NCBI RefSeq assembly: GCF_023715895.1 | Contig: NZ_JAMBOO010000009.1 | Location: forward strand, 62,001-126,000 | DNA from: Domibacillus indicus | GTDB taxonomy: Bacteria > Bacillota > Bacilli > Bacillales > Domibacillaceae | DNA length: 64,000 bases | Direction: 5' to 3' | In this document: in pieces, positions 34,920-44,280 of the stretch | Numbering within the stretch: the stretch's first letter is position 1 | Layout of the letters: each line of letters starts with the position of its first letter | Translations under genes and position numbers: made by a program | The notes under the pieces: generated by a model | The model's database searches: none | The model's input: only the letters and a program-made list of their open reading frames with translations | Told to the model about the DNA's origin: nothing

Positions 34920-36281
34920 ATGACTGAAAAAACGACACTTGCGAAATCACTGAAGCTGCATCAAGTTGTATTTATGGGGCTTGCCTGGATGACACCGATG
35001 ATTTTCTTTACCGTTTACGGCGTTGCATTTGAAGCGGCAGGCGGGATGATGGCCGCTGCTTATATCGTTGCTTTTCTGGCTATTTTCTTTACTGCTTACA
35101 GCTACAGCCGCATGGTCAAAGCGTATCCGATTTCAGGTTCTGCTTACACCTATACGAAAAAAGCAATCCATCCTACAGCCGGATTTTTAGTCGGCTGGGC
35201 TCTATTAATGGATTATATTTTCTCACCCATCATTGCGGTCTTAACATTTGGCATTTTTATGAATACCGAGTTTCCAGCCATTCCGGTTTTCGTCTGGATT
35301 ATTGTAATGAATGTGGTGCTTGCGGTCGTTAATATTGTCGGCATCAAGTCCGCCGCACGCGTCAGTGGTATTTCGGTTCTCGTACAAATTGGATTTATCC
35401 TGTTGTTCTGCTTATTCATCGTAAAAGATATTGTGACTGGCGACACTGGGTCAAGCTCCCTGTTTTCGCTCGCTCCGTTTTTCGGTGAACATGCTGGACT
35501 GGGTGCTGTTTTTTCCGGTGCCGCACTGATCTGCTTCTGCTTTCTCGGATTTGACGCCGTAACCACTATGTCAGAAGAAACGATCGAAGCGGATAAAACG
35601 ATCCCGAAAGCCATTTTCCTCATTGTGTTTATTGCTGCGGCGATGTACATTGCGATTTCGTATTTAACGCAGGTTGCTTATCCTGAGTTTACATTTACCA
35701 ATCCCGACAATGCCGCTTATAGCCTTGTACAGCTTGTTGGCGGAAACCTCTTAAGCTCGTTATTTATTATGGTATTGATCATCGCTACGTTTACGCAAGG
35801 AGTTTCCTCTGTCACTAGTGTCAGTCGGTTTATGTACGCTTTAGGACGTGAATCGATTCTGCCGGAGAAGCTGTTTACCTCTCTTCATCCGAAATATCAA
35901 ACACCGGTCGCAAACATCTTGTTTGTCGCTGCCGTATCTTTATCCGCTGTTTTTATTAATTTGGATACAGCCGTTATGTTTGTCAGCTTTGGCGCTTTAA
36001 CTGCTTTTACATTCGTGAATGTATCGGTTATTGCCCATTACTATATAAAGTTAAAGAAGCGTTCACCGAAAGAAACGTTTTTGTATCTTGTTTTCCCACT
36101 GGTCGGTGCCGGGTTTATCGGCTGGCTTCTGACGCTGTTAGATAAGCATACGCTGACGTACGGAGTTATCTGGGTCATTGCCGGCTTCATTTACTGGCAG
36201 GCTAGAAAAGTCTGGCTGTCAGCTCAAAGCAAACAGCGGGATGTTCAAACAAAACCGATTGTCCAGCAAAAAACGATGTAA
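34920..36281 (+). CDS. APC-family permease in the guanidine regulon
   Basis: 453-residue amino acid-polyamine-organocation transporter with about 12 helices; FKAYPISGSAYTYTKKAIHPTAGFLVGWALLMDY-like segment (helix 3) and FCFLGFDAVTTMSEETIEADKTIPKAI (helix 6 region) are diagnostic. Its guanidine-I riboswitch argues that it imports guanidine or a guanidino compound; that is inferred from context. ATG 34920 is nine bases after GAGGG; ATG 34914 is too close. Confidence 0.85.
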   Translation: MTEKTTLAKSLKLHQVVFMGLAWMTPMIFFTVYGVAFEAAGGMMAAAYIVAFLAIFFTAYSYSRMVKAYPISGSAYTYTKKAIHPTAGFLVGWALLMDYIFSPIIAVLTFGIFMNTEFPAIPVFVWIIVMNVVLAVVNIVGIKSAARVSGISVLVQIGFILLFCLFIVKDIVTGDTGSSSLFSLAPFFGEHAGLGAVFSGAALICFCFLGFDAVTTMSEETIEADKTIPKAIFLIVFIAAAMYIAISYLTQVAYPEFTFTNPDNAAYSLVQLVGGNLLSSLFIMVLIIATFTQGVSSVTSVSRFMYALGRESILPEKLFTSLHPKYQTPVANILFVAAVSLSAVFINLDTAVMFVSFGALTAFTFVNVSVIAHYYIKLKKRSPKETFLYLVFPLVGAGFIGWLLTLLDKHTLTYGVIWVIAGFIYWQARKVWLSAQSKQRDVQTKPIVQQKTM

Positions 36282-36299
36282 GATAATCTAACATAAAAG

Positions 36300-36329
36300 T
36301 TGTTTTCAGTTTTTTCAGATTGTTATACT
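36300..36329 (+). promoter_or_regulatory. Promoter of the guanidine degradation operon
   Basis: TTGTTT, 18 bases, TATACT, about 40 bp before the second aptamer. It lets the degradation genes be transcribed separately from the permease. Confidence 0.6.
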
Positions 36330-36371
36330 TGTTGCATAAACCAATAAAGGTTTTCACATCGCGTTGAAAAC

Positions 36372-36507
36372 AAAAAGCTGTCTAGGGTTCCGTTTAAAGA
36401 GTTCTTCTTTAAAGCCTGGTCCGAGAGAGAGCGTACAGCTGCTGCTGTATACACGGAAGGATAAAAGCCTGGGAGACGACCATCTCCTGGGCTTTTATCC
36501 TTTTTTC
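36372..36507 (+). ncRNA. Guanidine-I (ykkC subtype 1) riboswitch with terminator, copy 2
   Basis: GTCTAGGGTTCCG (36380 on), a variable arm, CTGGTCCGAGAGAGAGCG, TACACGGAAGGATAAAAGCCTGGGAG, then the terminator. The aptamer arm AAAGAGTTCTTCTTTAAAG is longer than in copy 1, and two bases of the conserved 3' segment differ (GGAAGGATAAAAGCCTGGG). The second arm changes accordingly, keeping the terminator paired. Same switching logic as copy 1. Confidence 0.93.
36459..36507 (+). terminator. Riboswitch-controlled terminator 2
   Basis: GGATAAAAGCC...GGGAGA / TCTCC..GGGCTTTTATCC stem with TTTTTT tail. Confidence 0.88.
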
Positions 36508-36561
36508 ATGATTCCATATGAGCGCCCTGCGCTTTGTTCATTCAAAAGGAGGCTGTTTTAC

Positions 36562-37290
36562 ATGACTGATATGTTAACAAAGTATATTCCTGCCGGCGGC
36601 AAATGGTCCGGACGGATCAGCCGCGGCAAGTCCATTACATTTACGGCGATGGAGGATGGCGCTAACGTCTCTCTTCTTCTTTATTCCGCCGTGGATACGG
36701 CAGAGCGCTACAATATGCCGGATACATTAAAAGCTCAGCACACTGCCCACTTAACGACAGGAAACGTGCTGATGAGTGATAACGGGCGCGTGCTGGCCAG
36801 CCTCACAGATGACTCACTCGGCTGGCATGATACGATTTCCGGTTACATCTCACGCCGTGTCGTCGACGAGCGCTACGGACGAACAACCTATCAGGAAAAA
36901 CGAAACGACTGGTATCGAAGCGGTGAAGAAAACTTTGCCGTTGAACTATTCCGAAACGGCCTCACCACACGCGATCTCGTCCCTGTTGTGAATTTGTTTT
37001 CCAAAGTGTACTGCACGGAAGACGGCCGCATGCATTTTGTTTCCGGCCATGCCAAAAAAGGCGACTCTGTGACACTGCGGACGGAATTAGATGTTCTGCT
37101 CGTTTTATCTAATACGCCAAATCCGCTTGACCCAAGCCCCGTCTACCCTTCTGTACCGGTGAAAACCGAAATTACGGATGCAGCTCCGGTGCAGGAAGAC
37201 GACCTTTGCTTGAATCACCGCCCGGAAAACCGGCGCGCGTTTGAAAATACATGGGACCACACAATGCTTACTCAAGGAGGCGTTCGATAA
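36562..37290 (+). CDS. Urea amidolyase-associated protein 1 / carboxyguanidine deiminase subunit (DUF1989)
   Basis: 242-residue DUF1989 protein, first of a UAAP1-UAAP2 pair. Conserved pieces: [64 protein letters not shown], and [12 protein letters not shown]. Such pairs (CgdA/CgdB) remove ammonia from carboxyguanidine after guanidine is carboxylated, yielding allophanate. ATG 36562 follows AAAGGAGG; the frame extended to 36364 lies in the riboswitch. It overlaps the next gene as TAATG. Confidence 0.87.
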   Translation: MTDMLTKYIPAGGKWSGRISRGKSITFTAMEDGANVSLLLYSAVDTAERYNMPDTLKAQHTAHLTTGNVLMSDNGRVLASLTDDSLGWHDTISGYISRRVVDERYGRTTYQEKRNDWYRSGEENFAVELFRNGLTTRDLVPVVNLFSKVYCTEDGRMHFVSGHAKKGDSVTLRTELDVLLVLSNTPNPLDPSPVYPSVPVKTEITDAAPVQEDDLCLNHRPENRRAFENTWDHTMLTQGGVR

Positions 37291-37943
37291 TGGCGGTATT
37301 ACATCATGTTATGAGCGATCGAAAAACAGAGGATGCTTTTTACAATAAAACCATCCCAGCGGGAGATGGCTGGACGTATACGCTAGAGCCGGGACAGGTG
37401 CTTCGTATTGTCGACTTGGAGGGAAATCAAGCAGCGGACACATTGTTTTATGATGCTGATAATCTGTCGGATCATTACAGTGCGGTCAACACGATTACGC
37501 GCCAGGGCAATGTGTATTTAACAACCGGCTCTGTTCTTTTATCTGAATCAGGCAAAGAACTGGTCAAAATTGTGGCTGATACGTGCGGCAGTCACGATAC
37601 GCTCGGCGGCGCCTGCTCAGCACAAAGCAACACAGTGCGCTACTCACACGATACGCTGCCGATGCATAACTGCCGTGACACGTTTATGCTGCAGCTTTCC
37701 AAAAACGACCCACGCTTTACAAAGCGGGATTTAGCTCCTAACGTCAACTTTTTCATGAATGTACCGGTCACACCAGAAGGCGGGTTAACCTTTGCTGACG
37801 GTGTTTCGGCTCCCGGCTACTACGTGGAAATGCAGGCAGTGAGCCGGACACTTGTCCTAATCAGCAACTGCCCGCAATTAAACAATCCTTGCAACGCCTT
37901 CAATCCGACACCGATTCAGCTGCTGATCTGGAATCAAAACTAA
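37290..37943 (+). CDS. Urea amidolyase-associated protein 2 / carboxyguanidine deiminase subunit (DUF1989)
   Basis: 217-residue partner of the previous gene and homologous to it: [96 protein letters not shown]. The CGSHDT..CSAQSN..RYSH..HNC segment has the Cys and His that would bind metal. The ATG shares one base with the previous stop, behind AAGGAGG. Expected to form the heteromeric deiminase. Confidence 0.87.
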   Translation: MAVLHHVMSDRKTEDAFYNKTIPAGDGWTYTLEPGQVLRIVDLEGNQAADTLFYDADNLSDHYSAVNTITRQGNVYLTTGSVLLSESGKELVKIVADTCGSHDTLGGACSAQSNTVRYSHDTLPMHNCRDTFMLQLSKNDPRFTKRDLAPNVNFFMNVPVTPEGGLTFADGVSAPGYYVEMQAVSRTLVLISNCPQLNNPCNAFNPTPIQLLIWNQN

Positions 37944-37956
37944 AGGAGCGATGACC

Positions 37957-40900
37957 ATGTTTACAAAAGTATTAATTGCCAACCGCGGAGCCATTGCCGT
38001 CCGCATTGAACGAACCCTTCGTCAAATGGGCATCGCCTCTGTTGCCGTCTACACAAAAGCAGACCAGGACAGCCTGCATGTTGATTTAGCAGATGAAGCG
38101 ATTTTAATTGGGGAAGGCGCAGCAAAAGACAGCTATTTAAATGCCGAGCTTATTTTAAACACCGCTATCCAAACAGGCGCTCAGGCCATTCACCCCGGAT
38201 ACGGATTTCTAAGCGAAAATGCTGATTTTGCCCGTGCCTGCCGCGAAATTGGCATTGCATTTATCGGCCCGACACCAGAACAAATGGAGCTGTTCGGCTT
38301 AAAGCATTCTGCCCGTGAAATGGCGGAAAAAGCGGGCGTCCCGCTTCTTCCCGGTACAGCACTCATTACAGATCTTCAAACAGCTTTGTCAGAAGCAGCA
38401 CAAATCGGCTATCCGGTTATGCTGAAAAGCACAGCGGGCGGCGGCGGCATCGGCATGCGTGTCTGCGGAGATGAAGCCGCGCTTGGTGACGCCTTCGATT
38501 CAGTCTGCCGTCTGGCCGAGACCAACTTTAACAATGGCGGTGTGTTTTTAGAAAAATACATTCAAAAAGCGCGCCATGTAGAAGTGCAAATTTTCGGCAA
38601 TGAATTCGGTGAGGTAGCCGCGCTTGGCGAGCGGGACTGCTCGATTCAGCGGCGCAATCAAAAAGTCGTTGAGGAAAGCCCAGCTCCCTGCCTCTCTTCT
38701 GCGGTCCGTAAACAAATGCTCGACTCTGCCAAGCGTCTTGCAGAAGAAGTGGGCTACCGGAGTGCGGGAACCGTAGAATTTTTGTATGACCCAGAAGCAG
38801 AACAGTTTTATTTTCTTGAAGTAAATACCCGGCTTCAAGTCGAGCATGGCGTGACGGAGGAAGTGCTTGGCATTGATTTAGTGGAATGGATGGTGCGCGA
38901 GGCAGCAGGCGAATTACACGGGCTCAGCCACTTGTACGAAGCGCCAAAAGGCCACAGCATTCAAGCACGCATTTATGCAGAAGACTGCTTGAACGACTTC
39001 CGGCCAAGCGGCGGCCAGCTCGACCAGGTCCGCTTTCCTGAACAAGCCCGCATTGAAACATGGGTGCGGGACGGGCTGAACGTGACGTCTCTTTACGACC
39101 CTATGCTTGCGAAAGTGATTGTTCATGCCGATACGCGCGAAGATGCGATCGACAAGCTGCACGCAGCACTTCGTGAAACGCGTCTTTACGGTGTGACAAC
39201 GAACCTTCAATTCATTCAAGCGCTCCTGCAGGAAAACGACTGCCGAAGCGGTCTCGTTCATACCCGTATGCTCGACAGTTTTACACCGGCGGAACAGGCG
39301 ATTGAAGTGCTTGACGGCGGCATTCAAACGACCGTGCAGGACTGGCCGGGGCGTGTCGGCCACTGGGATGTAGGCGTTCCTCCGTGCGGACCGATGGATC
39401 CTTTTTCGTTCCGAATCGGCAATAAGCTTTTGGGGAATGAAGACCGGGCTGCTGGTCTTGAACTGACTCTTCGCGGCGGGTCTTACCGTTTCCGCGGCGA
39501 CACTGCTTTTTGCCTGACAGGAGCGGACATGAAGGCTGTACTGGATAAAGAAGCGGTGCCTATGTATACGGTTGTGCAGGCAAAGCGCGGACAGGTGCTG
39601 ACGTTCGGAGAAGCCGAAACAGGCATGCGTACTTACTTCCTCGTCGCAGGCGGGTTAGATATGCCGCTTCACCTCGGCAGTGCAGCAACGTTTACCCTTG
39701 GCGGATTCGGCGGACATGGCGGACGGGCGCTGCGGACAGGAGATGTTTTGCAGGTTCATCCTGTTGCCCTTCCTTCTCCTGCGGCGCTTGCGGCAGACAA
39801 ACAGCCGGTTTTAACAAAAGAATGGACCATTGGTGTGATCCCAGGCCCTCATTGTACAACCGAATTTTTATTGCCGGAATACTTGGAGCAGCTCACTGAA
39901 ACAAGCTGGGAAGTTCACTTTAACAGCTCGCGCACTGGTGTCCGCTTAATTGGGCCTGCCCCGCTCTGGACACGTGAAGACGGCGGTGAAGCCGGTCTTC
40001 ATCCGTCTAATATTCATGATAATGCGTATGCCATCGGAACACTTGATTTAACAGGTGACATGCCGATTTTACTTGGTCCGGACGGGCCGAGCCTGGGCGG
40101 ATTTGTCTGCCCGGTCACAACGGCTTCCGCAGAATTTTGGAAGATCGGCCAGCTGCATGCCGGCGACCGCATCCGTTTTCAGCTGTTGACGCTCCAGGAA
40201 GCCGAAGTTCTTCGCCAGGCACAGGAGGAGCACTTGAATGCCATTGGGTTACAGGAAGCGTCTTCTCCGCTTCCATCACTTCCGGAAAAAGCGGCCCGCT
40301 TTACGCCGGATTATCCGATTCTCGTTGAGCAGTCAACGGGCAGCTTCCCGATGACGATCCGGGCAGCAGGCGACGAGCACGTACTAGTTGAATATGGGGA
40401 GATGGAGCTTGACCTTCTGCTTCGTTTTCAAGTTCACGCTTTAATGGAAGCCGTTCAATCACGCTCTGACATTCCGGTTCTTGATTTGACGCCGGGTATC
40501 CGTTCTTTGCAGGTTCATATCGATGCTTCCAAAATGTCGATCACGGAGCTTTGCGAAGTTCTCGCAGCCATCGATGAAAAGCTTCCACCGCTTGAAGAAA
40601 TTGAAGTGCCATCGCGTATCGTCCGACTTCCCCTTTCCTGGGATGATCCAGCGACGCAGCTGGCCATCGAGCGCTATCAGAAAAACGTCCGCCCTGACGC
40701 TCCGTGGTGCCCGAGCAACCTCGAATTTATCCGCCGGGTCAACGGGTTAAACGACATCGAAGATGTAAAACGTATCGTATTTGACGCCAACTATCTTGTT
40801 CTCGGCCTAGGGGATGTGTACCTCGGTGCCCCTGTCGCAACGCCGGTCGACCCGCGCCACCGGCTTGTGACCACTAAATACAACCCAGCTCGTACATGGA

Positions 40901-41613
40901 CGCCGGAAAACGCAGTAGGGATCGGCGGTGCCTACATGTGTGTATACGGCATGGAAGGACCAGGAGGCTATCAGTTTGTCGGCCGTACCGTACAGGTTTG
41001 GAACCGGCTTCGTGAAACCGAAAGCTTCCAGGCTGGCAAGCCGTGGCTGCTCCGTTTCTTCGACCAAATTCAATTTTATCCGGTTAGTGCGGACGAACTG
41101 CTTGAAATGCGTGAAGACTTTCTGCGCGGACGTTTTGAAATTGACATTACGGAAACCACCTTTAAACTCGGCGACTATTTAGCTTTTCTCGAATCCATTG
41201 AAGAAAGCGCCCAGGAATTCCGCCAAACACAGCAGGCTGCTTTCCATGCCGAGCGGGAAAGCTGGCGTGAGCTTGGCCTTACGGAATATGTGTCCGAACA
41301 CGAAGCAGCAGAGCCAGCGGAAGAAACCATTCCGGAAGGAGCGGAAGCGGTCCGCTGCTCAATGCCTGGAAGTGTGTGGAAGGTTCTTGTTTCTCCAGGA
41401 GACGAAGTGAAGAAAGGCGATACGCTTATCATTGAAGAAAGCATGAAAATGGAGTTTCCCCAGCCGGCTCCATGTGATGGCTTTGTCGAGTCTGTTTATG
41501 TAGCGCCAGGAGATGAAGTTCATGCGGGACAGTTGATTGTTTCTATTACAAAAGAAAAGCGAGGTGCTTTTGATGCAGACGATAAACCTGCCGAAAACGT
41601 TATCCATTCGTGA
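37957..41613 (+). CDS. Biotin-dependent guanidine (urea-type) carboxylase
   Basis: 1218-residue single-chain carboxylase. Order: biotin carboxylase (KVLIANRGAIAVRIERTLR, KSTAGGGGIGMR ATP loop, EKYIQKARHVEVQIFG, FLEVNTRLQVEHGVTE), then AHS2/KipA and AHS1/KipI-like carboxyltransferase lobes (VLDGGIQTTVQDWPG... and FPMTIRAAGDEHVLVEYGEMELDL), ending in a biotinyl domain with Lys in EESMKMEFPQP. It carboxylates guanidine (or urea) using ATP and bicarbonate. Riboswitch plus UAAP genes favour guanidine. ATG 37957 is better spaced from AAAGGAG than 37951. Confidence 0.92.
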   Translation: MFTKVLIANRGAIAVRIERTLRQMGIASVAVYTKADQDSLHVDLADEAILIGEGAAKDSYLNAELILNTAIQTGAQAIHPGYGFLSENADFARACREIGIAFIGPTPEQMELFGLKHSAREMAEKAGVPLLPGTALITDLQTALSEAAQIGYPVMLKSTAGGGGIGMRVCGDEAALGDAFDSVCRLAETNFNNGGVFLEKYIQKARHVEVQIFGNEFGEVAALGERDCSIQRRNQKVVEESPAPCLSSAVRKQMLDSAKRLAEEVGYRSAGTVEFLYDPEAEQFYFLEVNTRLQVEHGVTEEVLGIDLVEWMVREAAGELHGLSHLYEAPKGHSIQARIYAEDCLNDFRPSGGQLDQVRFPEQARIETWVRDGLNVTSLYDPMLAKVIVHADTREDAIDKLHAALRETRLYGVTTNLQFIQALLQENDCRSGLVHTRMLDSFTPAEQAIEVLDGGIQTTVQDWPGRVGHWDVGVPPCGPMDPFSFRIGNKLLGNEDRAAGLELTLRGGSYRFRGDTAFCLTGADMKAVLDKEAVPMYTVVQAKRGQVLTFGEAETGMRTYFLVAGGLDMPLHLGSAATFTLGGFGGHGGRALRTGDVLQVHPVALPSPAALAADKQPVLTKEWTIGVIPGPHCTTEFLLPEYLEQLTETSWEVHFNSSRTGVRLIGPAPLWTREDGGEAGLHPSNIHDNAYAIGTLDLTGDMPILLGPDGPSLGGFVCPVTTASAEFWKIGQLHAGDRIRFQLLTLQEAEVLRQAQEEHLNAIGLQEASSPLPSLPEKAARFTPDYPILVEQSTGSFPMTIRAAGDEHVLVEYGEMELDLLLRFQVHALMEAVQSRSDIPVLDLTPGIRSLQVHIDASKMSITELCEVLAAIDEKLPPLEEIEVPSRIVRLPLSWDDPATQLAIERYQKNVRPDAPWCPSNLEFIRRVNGLNDIEDVKRIVFDANYLVLGLGDVYLGAPVATPVDPRHRLVTTKYNPARTWTPENAVGIGGAYMCVYGMEGPGGYQFVGRTVQVWNRLRETESFQAGKPWLLRFFDQIQFYPVSADELLEMREDFLRGRFEIDITETTFKLGDYLAFLESIEESAQEFRQTQQAAFHAERESWRELGLTEYVSEHEAAEPAEETIPEGAEAVRCSMPGSVWKVLVSPGDEVKKGDTLIIEESMKMEFPQPAPCDGFVESVYVAPGDEVHAGQLIVSITKEKRGAFDADDKPAENVIHS

Positions 41614-43318
41614 GTTAAAGAAGGGCTACCAATCTGGCAGCTTAAAGCCGGAGATGGTCGTTGAACAAATTATCGAACGGTCTGAGACTGACCGGGACAT
41701 GAATATTTGGATTACACCGCCGTCCTGGAGCTTCATCCGCCCTTACGTAGAGCGGTTAAAGACTATCGATCCATCCCAGGCACCGCTTTGGGGCATTCCG
41801 TTTGCCATTAAAGACAACATCGACCTTGCCGGTGTGGCGACAACAGCGGGGTGTGCAGAATTTGCTTACACACCCGATGAACATGCAACCGTCGTTGGGC
41901 GCTTGATTGACGCCGGTGCTATTCCAGTCGGAAAAACAAACCTAGACCAATTTGCGACTGGCCTCGTTGGAACAAGAAGCCCGTATGGCGAAACGAAAAA
42001 TGCGCTGAACCCCGATTTAATCAGCGGCGGTTCAAGCGCGGGCTCCGCCGTATCCGTCGCCCGCGGCCAGGCGGCTTTTTCACTCGGCACAGACACAGCA
42101 GGATCTGGACGCGTACCGGCCGGGCTTAACCGATTGATCGGCTACAAGCCGAGCCTGGGTGCATGGCCGGTCAAAGGCGTCGTTCCGGCGTGTGCGAGCC
42201 TTGATTGTGTAACGGTTTTTGCCAACAGCTTAGATGATGCAGATCTTGTCGATCAAGCTGCCCGCGGCTTTGATGCCCGGGACCCATGGTCGAAACAGAT
42301 TACACGCCAGGCATCAGCGCTTCCCCAAAAAATATTAGTACCAAGCGAATCGCCGGTTTTTTACGGACCATTCGCAGATCAATACAAACAAGCCTGGCAG
42401 CATACGTTAGAAAAGCTGCATGCGCTCGGTCTGCCTGTTGAATCGATCGATGTCACCTACCTTTCCGAAGCAGCTGCTGTTTTATACGACGGCCCGTGGG
42501 TAGCAGAGCGCTGGGCTGATTTGGGCTCGTTCATTAACGAACATCAAAGCGCCGTATTCCCGGTAACAGAAACCGTATTACGATCCGGAGCTAAGCCGGA
42601 ATATGATGCAGCCTCTGTTTTCAAGGCAATGCATACGCTTCAGGCGTTTAAACAAAAAGCTCATCAGCAGCTTCAAGATGCCGTTTTGATTATGCCGACA
42701 GCCGGCGGTACGTGGACACGCGAAGAGGTCCGCAACAACCCTGTTCAAACAAACAGTCAAATGGGGCTTTATACAAATCACTGCAATTTGCTCGATTTGT
42801 CCGCTGTGAACATTCCGGCCGAAGATGCAGCCCAAAATGTGCCGTTTGGCATTACACTATTTTCAGGACCAAGAGATGAGCATTTGATTACGGGCTTCGC
42901 CGGCTTGTTTTTACACGGCCGCCGCGCGCCTGAAAAACCATCCACGACGCTCGTTGCTGTCTGCGGCCTTCATATGAAAGGATTTCCGCTTGAAAAGCAA
43001 ATGCTCGAGCACGAAGCCATTTTTGTCCGGGAAGCAAAAACGGCTCCCGACTATAAGCTTGTAGAGCTCGATACCATGCCGAAAAAACCGGGGCTCATTC
43101 GAACAACAGAGGATGGCTTCTCTATTGAACTGGAATTGTGGGAAATGCCTATTTCCCAATTAGGGTCATTTGTTTCCCTTATTCCGTCGCCGCTTGGTTT
43201 TGGTACTATTGAACTCGAAGATGGTACACATGTGCAGGGATTCTTGTGTGAAGCAAGCGCAGCAGCGGCCGGAAAAGATATCTCTTCCCTCGGCGGATGG
43301 CGATATCGCCAAAACTAA
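41573..43318 (+). CDS. atzF: Allophanate hydrolase
   Basis: 581-residue amidase-signature enzyme that splits allophanate to ammonia and CO2. The Lys-Ser-Ser core is visible: AIKDNIDLAG, GGSSAGSAVSVARG, and FSLGTDTAGSGRVPA. The C-terminal domain from about residue 450 (LVAVCGLHMKGFPLEKQMLE..., IPSPLGFGTIELEDGTHVQGFLCE) is the usual AtzF C-domain. ATG 41573 (GAGGTG upstream) lies 41 bases inside the carboxylase gene, in another frame, so they are tightly coupled. Confidence 0.92.
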   Translation: MQTINLPKTLSIRELKKGYQSGSLKPEMVVEQIIERSETDRDMNIWITPPSWSFIRPYVERLKTIDPSQAPLWGIPFAIKDNIDLAGVATTAGCAEFAYTPDEHATVVGRLIDAGAIPVGKTNLDQFATGLVGTRSPYGETKNALNPDLISGGSSAGSAVSVARGQAAFSLGTDTAGSGRVPAGLNRLIGYKPSLGAWPVKGVVPACASLDCVTVFANSLDDADLVDQAARGFDARDPWSKQITRQASALPQKILVPSESPVFYGPFADQYKQAWQHTLEKLHALGLPVESIDVTYLSEAAAVLYDGPWVAERWADLGSFINEHQSAVFPVTETVLRSGAKPEYDAASVFKAMHTLQAFKQKAHQQLQDAVLIMPTAGGTWTREEVRNNPVQTNSQMGLYTNHCNLLDLSAVNIPAEDAAQNVPFGITLFSGPRDEHLITGFAGLFLHGRRAPEKPSTTLVAVCGLHMKGFPLEKQMLEHEAIFVREAKTAPDYKLVELDTMPKKPGLIRTTEDGFSIELELWEMPISQLGSFVSLIPSPLGFGTIELEDGTHVQGFLCEASAAAAGKDISSLGGWRYRQN

Positions 43319-43354
43319 AAAGCTTCAGCGGCATCGAGCCGCTGAAGCTTTTTT
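43316..43354. terminator. Guanidine operon terminator, bidirectional
   Basis: AAAAAGCTTCAGCGGC / GCCGCTGAAGCTTTTTT. Confidence 0.88.
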
Positions 43355-43787
43355 ATGAGCGCGTAAACAGCTCCCGAATATAAGCGCCAAGCTGTTCATC
43401 TGTTAAATTACTGGCAGCCGCCCCACGGATCATATCCACTGTGAGGACGGTTTTTTTCTTCGAGTGAAGAATATCCGTCATCCAAAGCGTTTTATATTTT
43501 GTATGTTCTTTTTGAACGAGATTCATTGCTTCTTCTGCGGTTTCCACCTTTAATCTGCTCCAATGCATCGCAATTTTAAAAAGCGACGGGTGGCTGAGAG
43601 ACAAGGAAGCCAAAAGTATGTATTGAATAAGGACATTAATTACCTCATCTCGCAGGTGGTACCGTTTATTTAAATCGGCAATAACAGTAAGATCCATATT
43701 AGAGACGGAATCTTTTCCAGTGGTATGCATGATCATCTGCCGTGGACTAATGCTTTTAAAGTATGCGGCAGCGTTATGGCTCGTCAT
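43353..43787 (-). CDS. Small DnaB_2 (DnaD/DnaB-like) domain protein
   Basis: 144 residues. The C-terminal half (RDEVINVLIQYILLA, AMHWSRLKVETAEEAMNLVQKEHTKYKTLW) matches the helical DnaB_2/DnaD domain of Gram-positive replication initiation proteins, but the protein is far shorter than DnaB (about 470) or DnaD (about 230). AAAGGAGG supports ATG 43787; the upstream extension is rejected. A DNA-binding role is plausible; the function is unknown. Confidence 0.72.
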   Translation of the reverse strand: MTSHNAAAYFKSISPRQMIMHTTGKDSVSNMDLTVIADLNKRYHLRDEVINVLIQYILLASLSLSHPSLFKIAMHWSRLKVETAEEAMNLVQKEHTKYKTLWMTDILHSKKKTVLTVDMIRGAAASNLTDEQLGAYIRELFTRS

Positions 43788-43947
43788 TGAGAGTGTCCTC
43801 CTTTTTAAAGAATGCTTATTCCTTTTCTTTCCCCGCCTGCCCCTTTCTAAAGCCTTCTTTTTTCTAGAAAATGTTTGAAGTTCCGTATTCCCGGCTATTC
43901 TACTACACAAAAGCTCTTTTAAGCCAAAAAAAGAAAGGACTTTTCCG

Positions 43948-44244
43948 ATGAGCACAATAAAAGATCTTCACCACACAGATGAACCCGTTCAAGAAACCGG
44001 CACCTACATTTGTGCCGCTGGCAAAAGAGAAGAATTAAAGGAAGGCGAACAATTTCCGGTCTGCCCGAATACAAATGCACCGACCACCTGGCGCCATGAA
44101 GATCATATACACAATACCGGCGACCGCGTGACAGAAGCCGGTACGTATGGAGATGAAGACAAAGACGAAGTGGAGCTTGCACAAGGCGATACTTTCCCAT
44201 CCTGCCCTAAATCCGGACAATCTACAACATGGAAACACGCTTAA
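43948..44244 (+). CDS. YjzC-family protein, two tandem repeats
   Basis: 98 residues. Two copies of one module: ETGTYICAAGKREELKEGEQFPVCPNT..TTWRH and EAGTYGDEDKDEVELAQGDTFPSCPKS..TTWKH. Each has a CP..TTWxH end, so paired Cys and His could bind zinc. Many bacterial YjzC proteins have a single module. GAAAGGA precedes the ATG. Function is unknown. Confidence 0.75.
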   Translation: MSTIKDLHHTDEPVQETGTYICAAGKREELKEGEQFPVCPNTNAPTTWRHEDHIHNTGDRVTEAGTYGDEDKDEVELAQGDTFPSCPKSGQSTTWKHA

Positions 44245-44280
44245 TAAAAAACAGCCTCTCCTGCCAGAGGCTGTTTTTTA
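44244..44280. terminator. Bidirectional terminator
   Basis: AAAAAACAGCCTCT / AGAGGCTGTTTTTT between convergent genes. Confidence 0.85.

Noticed and set aside
36364-36561. Extended N-terminus for the first DUF1989 protein
   Set aside because: The frame runs through the second aptamer and terminator; ATG 36562 has a perfect ribosome site.
37957-41613. Plain urea carboxylase for urea degradation
   Set aside because: Not excluded by sequence alone, but guanidine-I riboswitches and the DUF1989 pair argue for guanidine as substrate.
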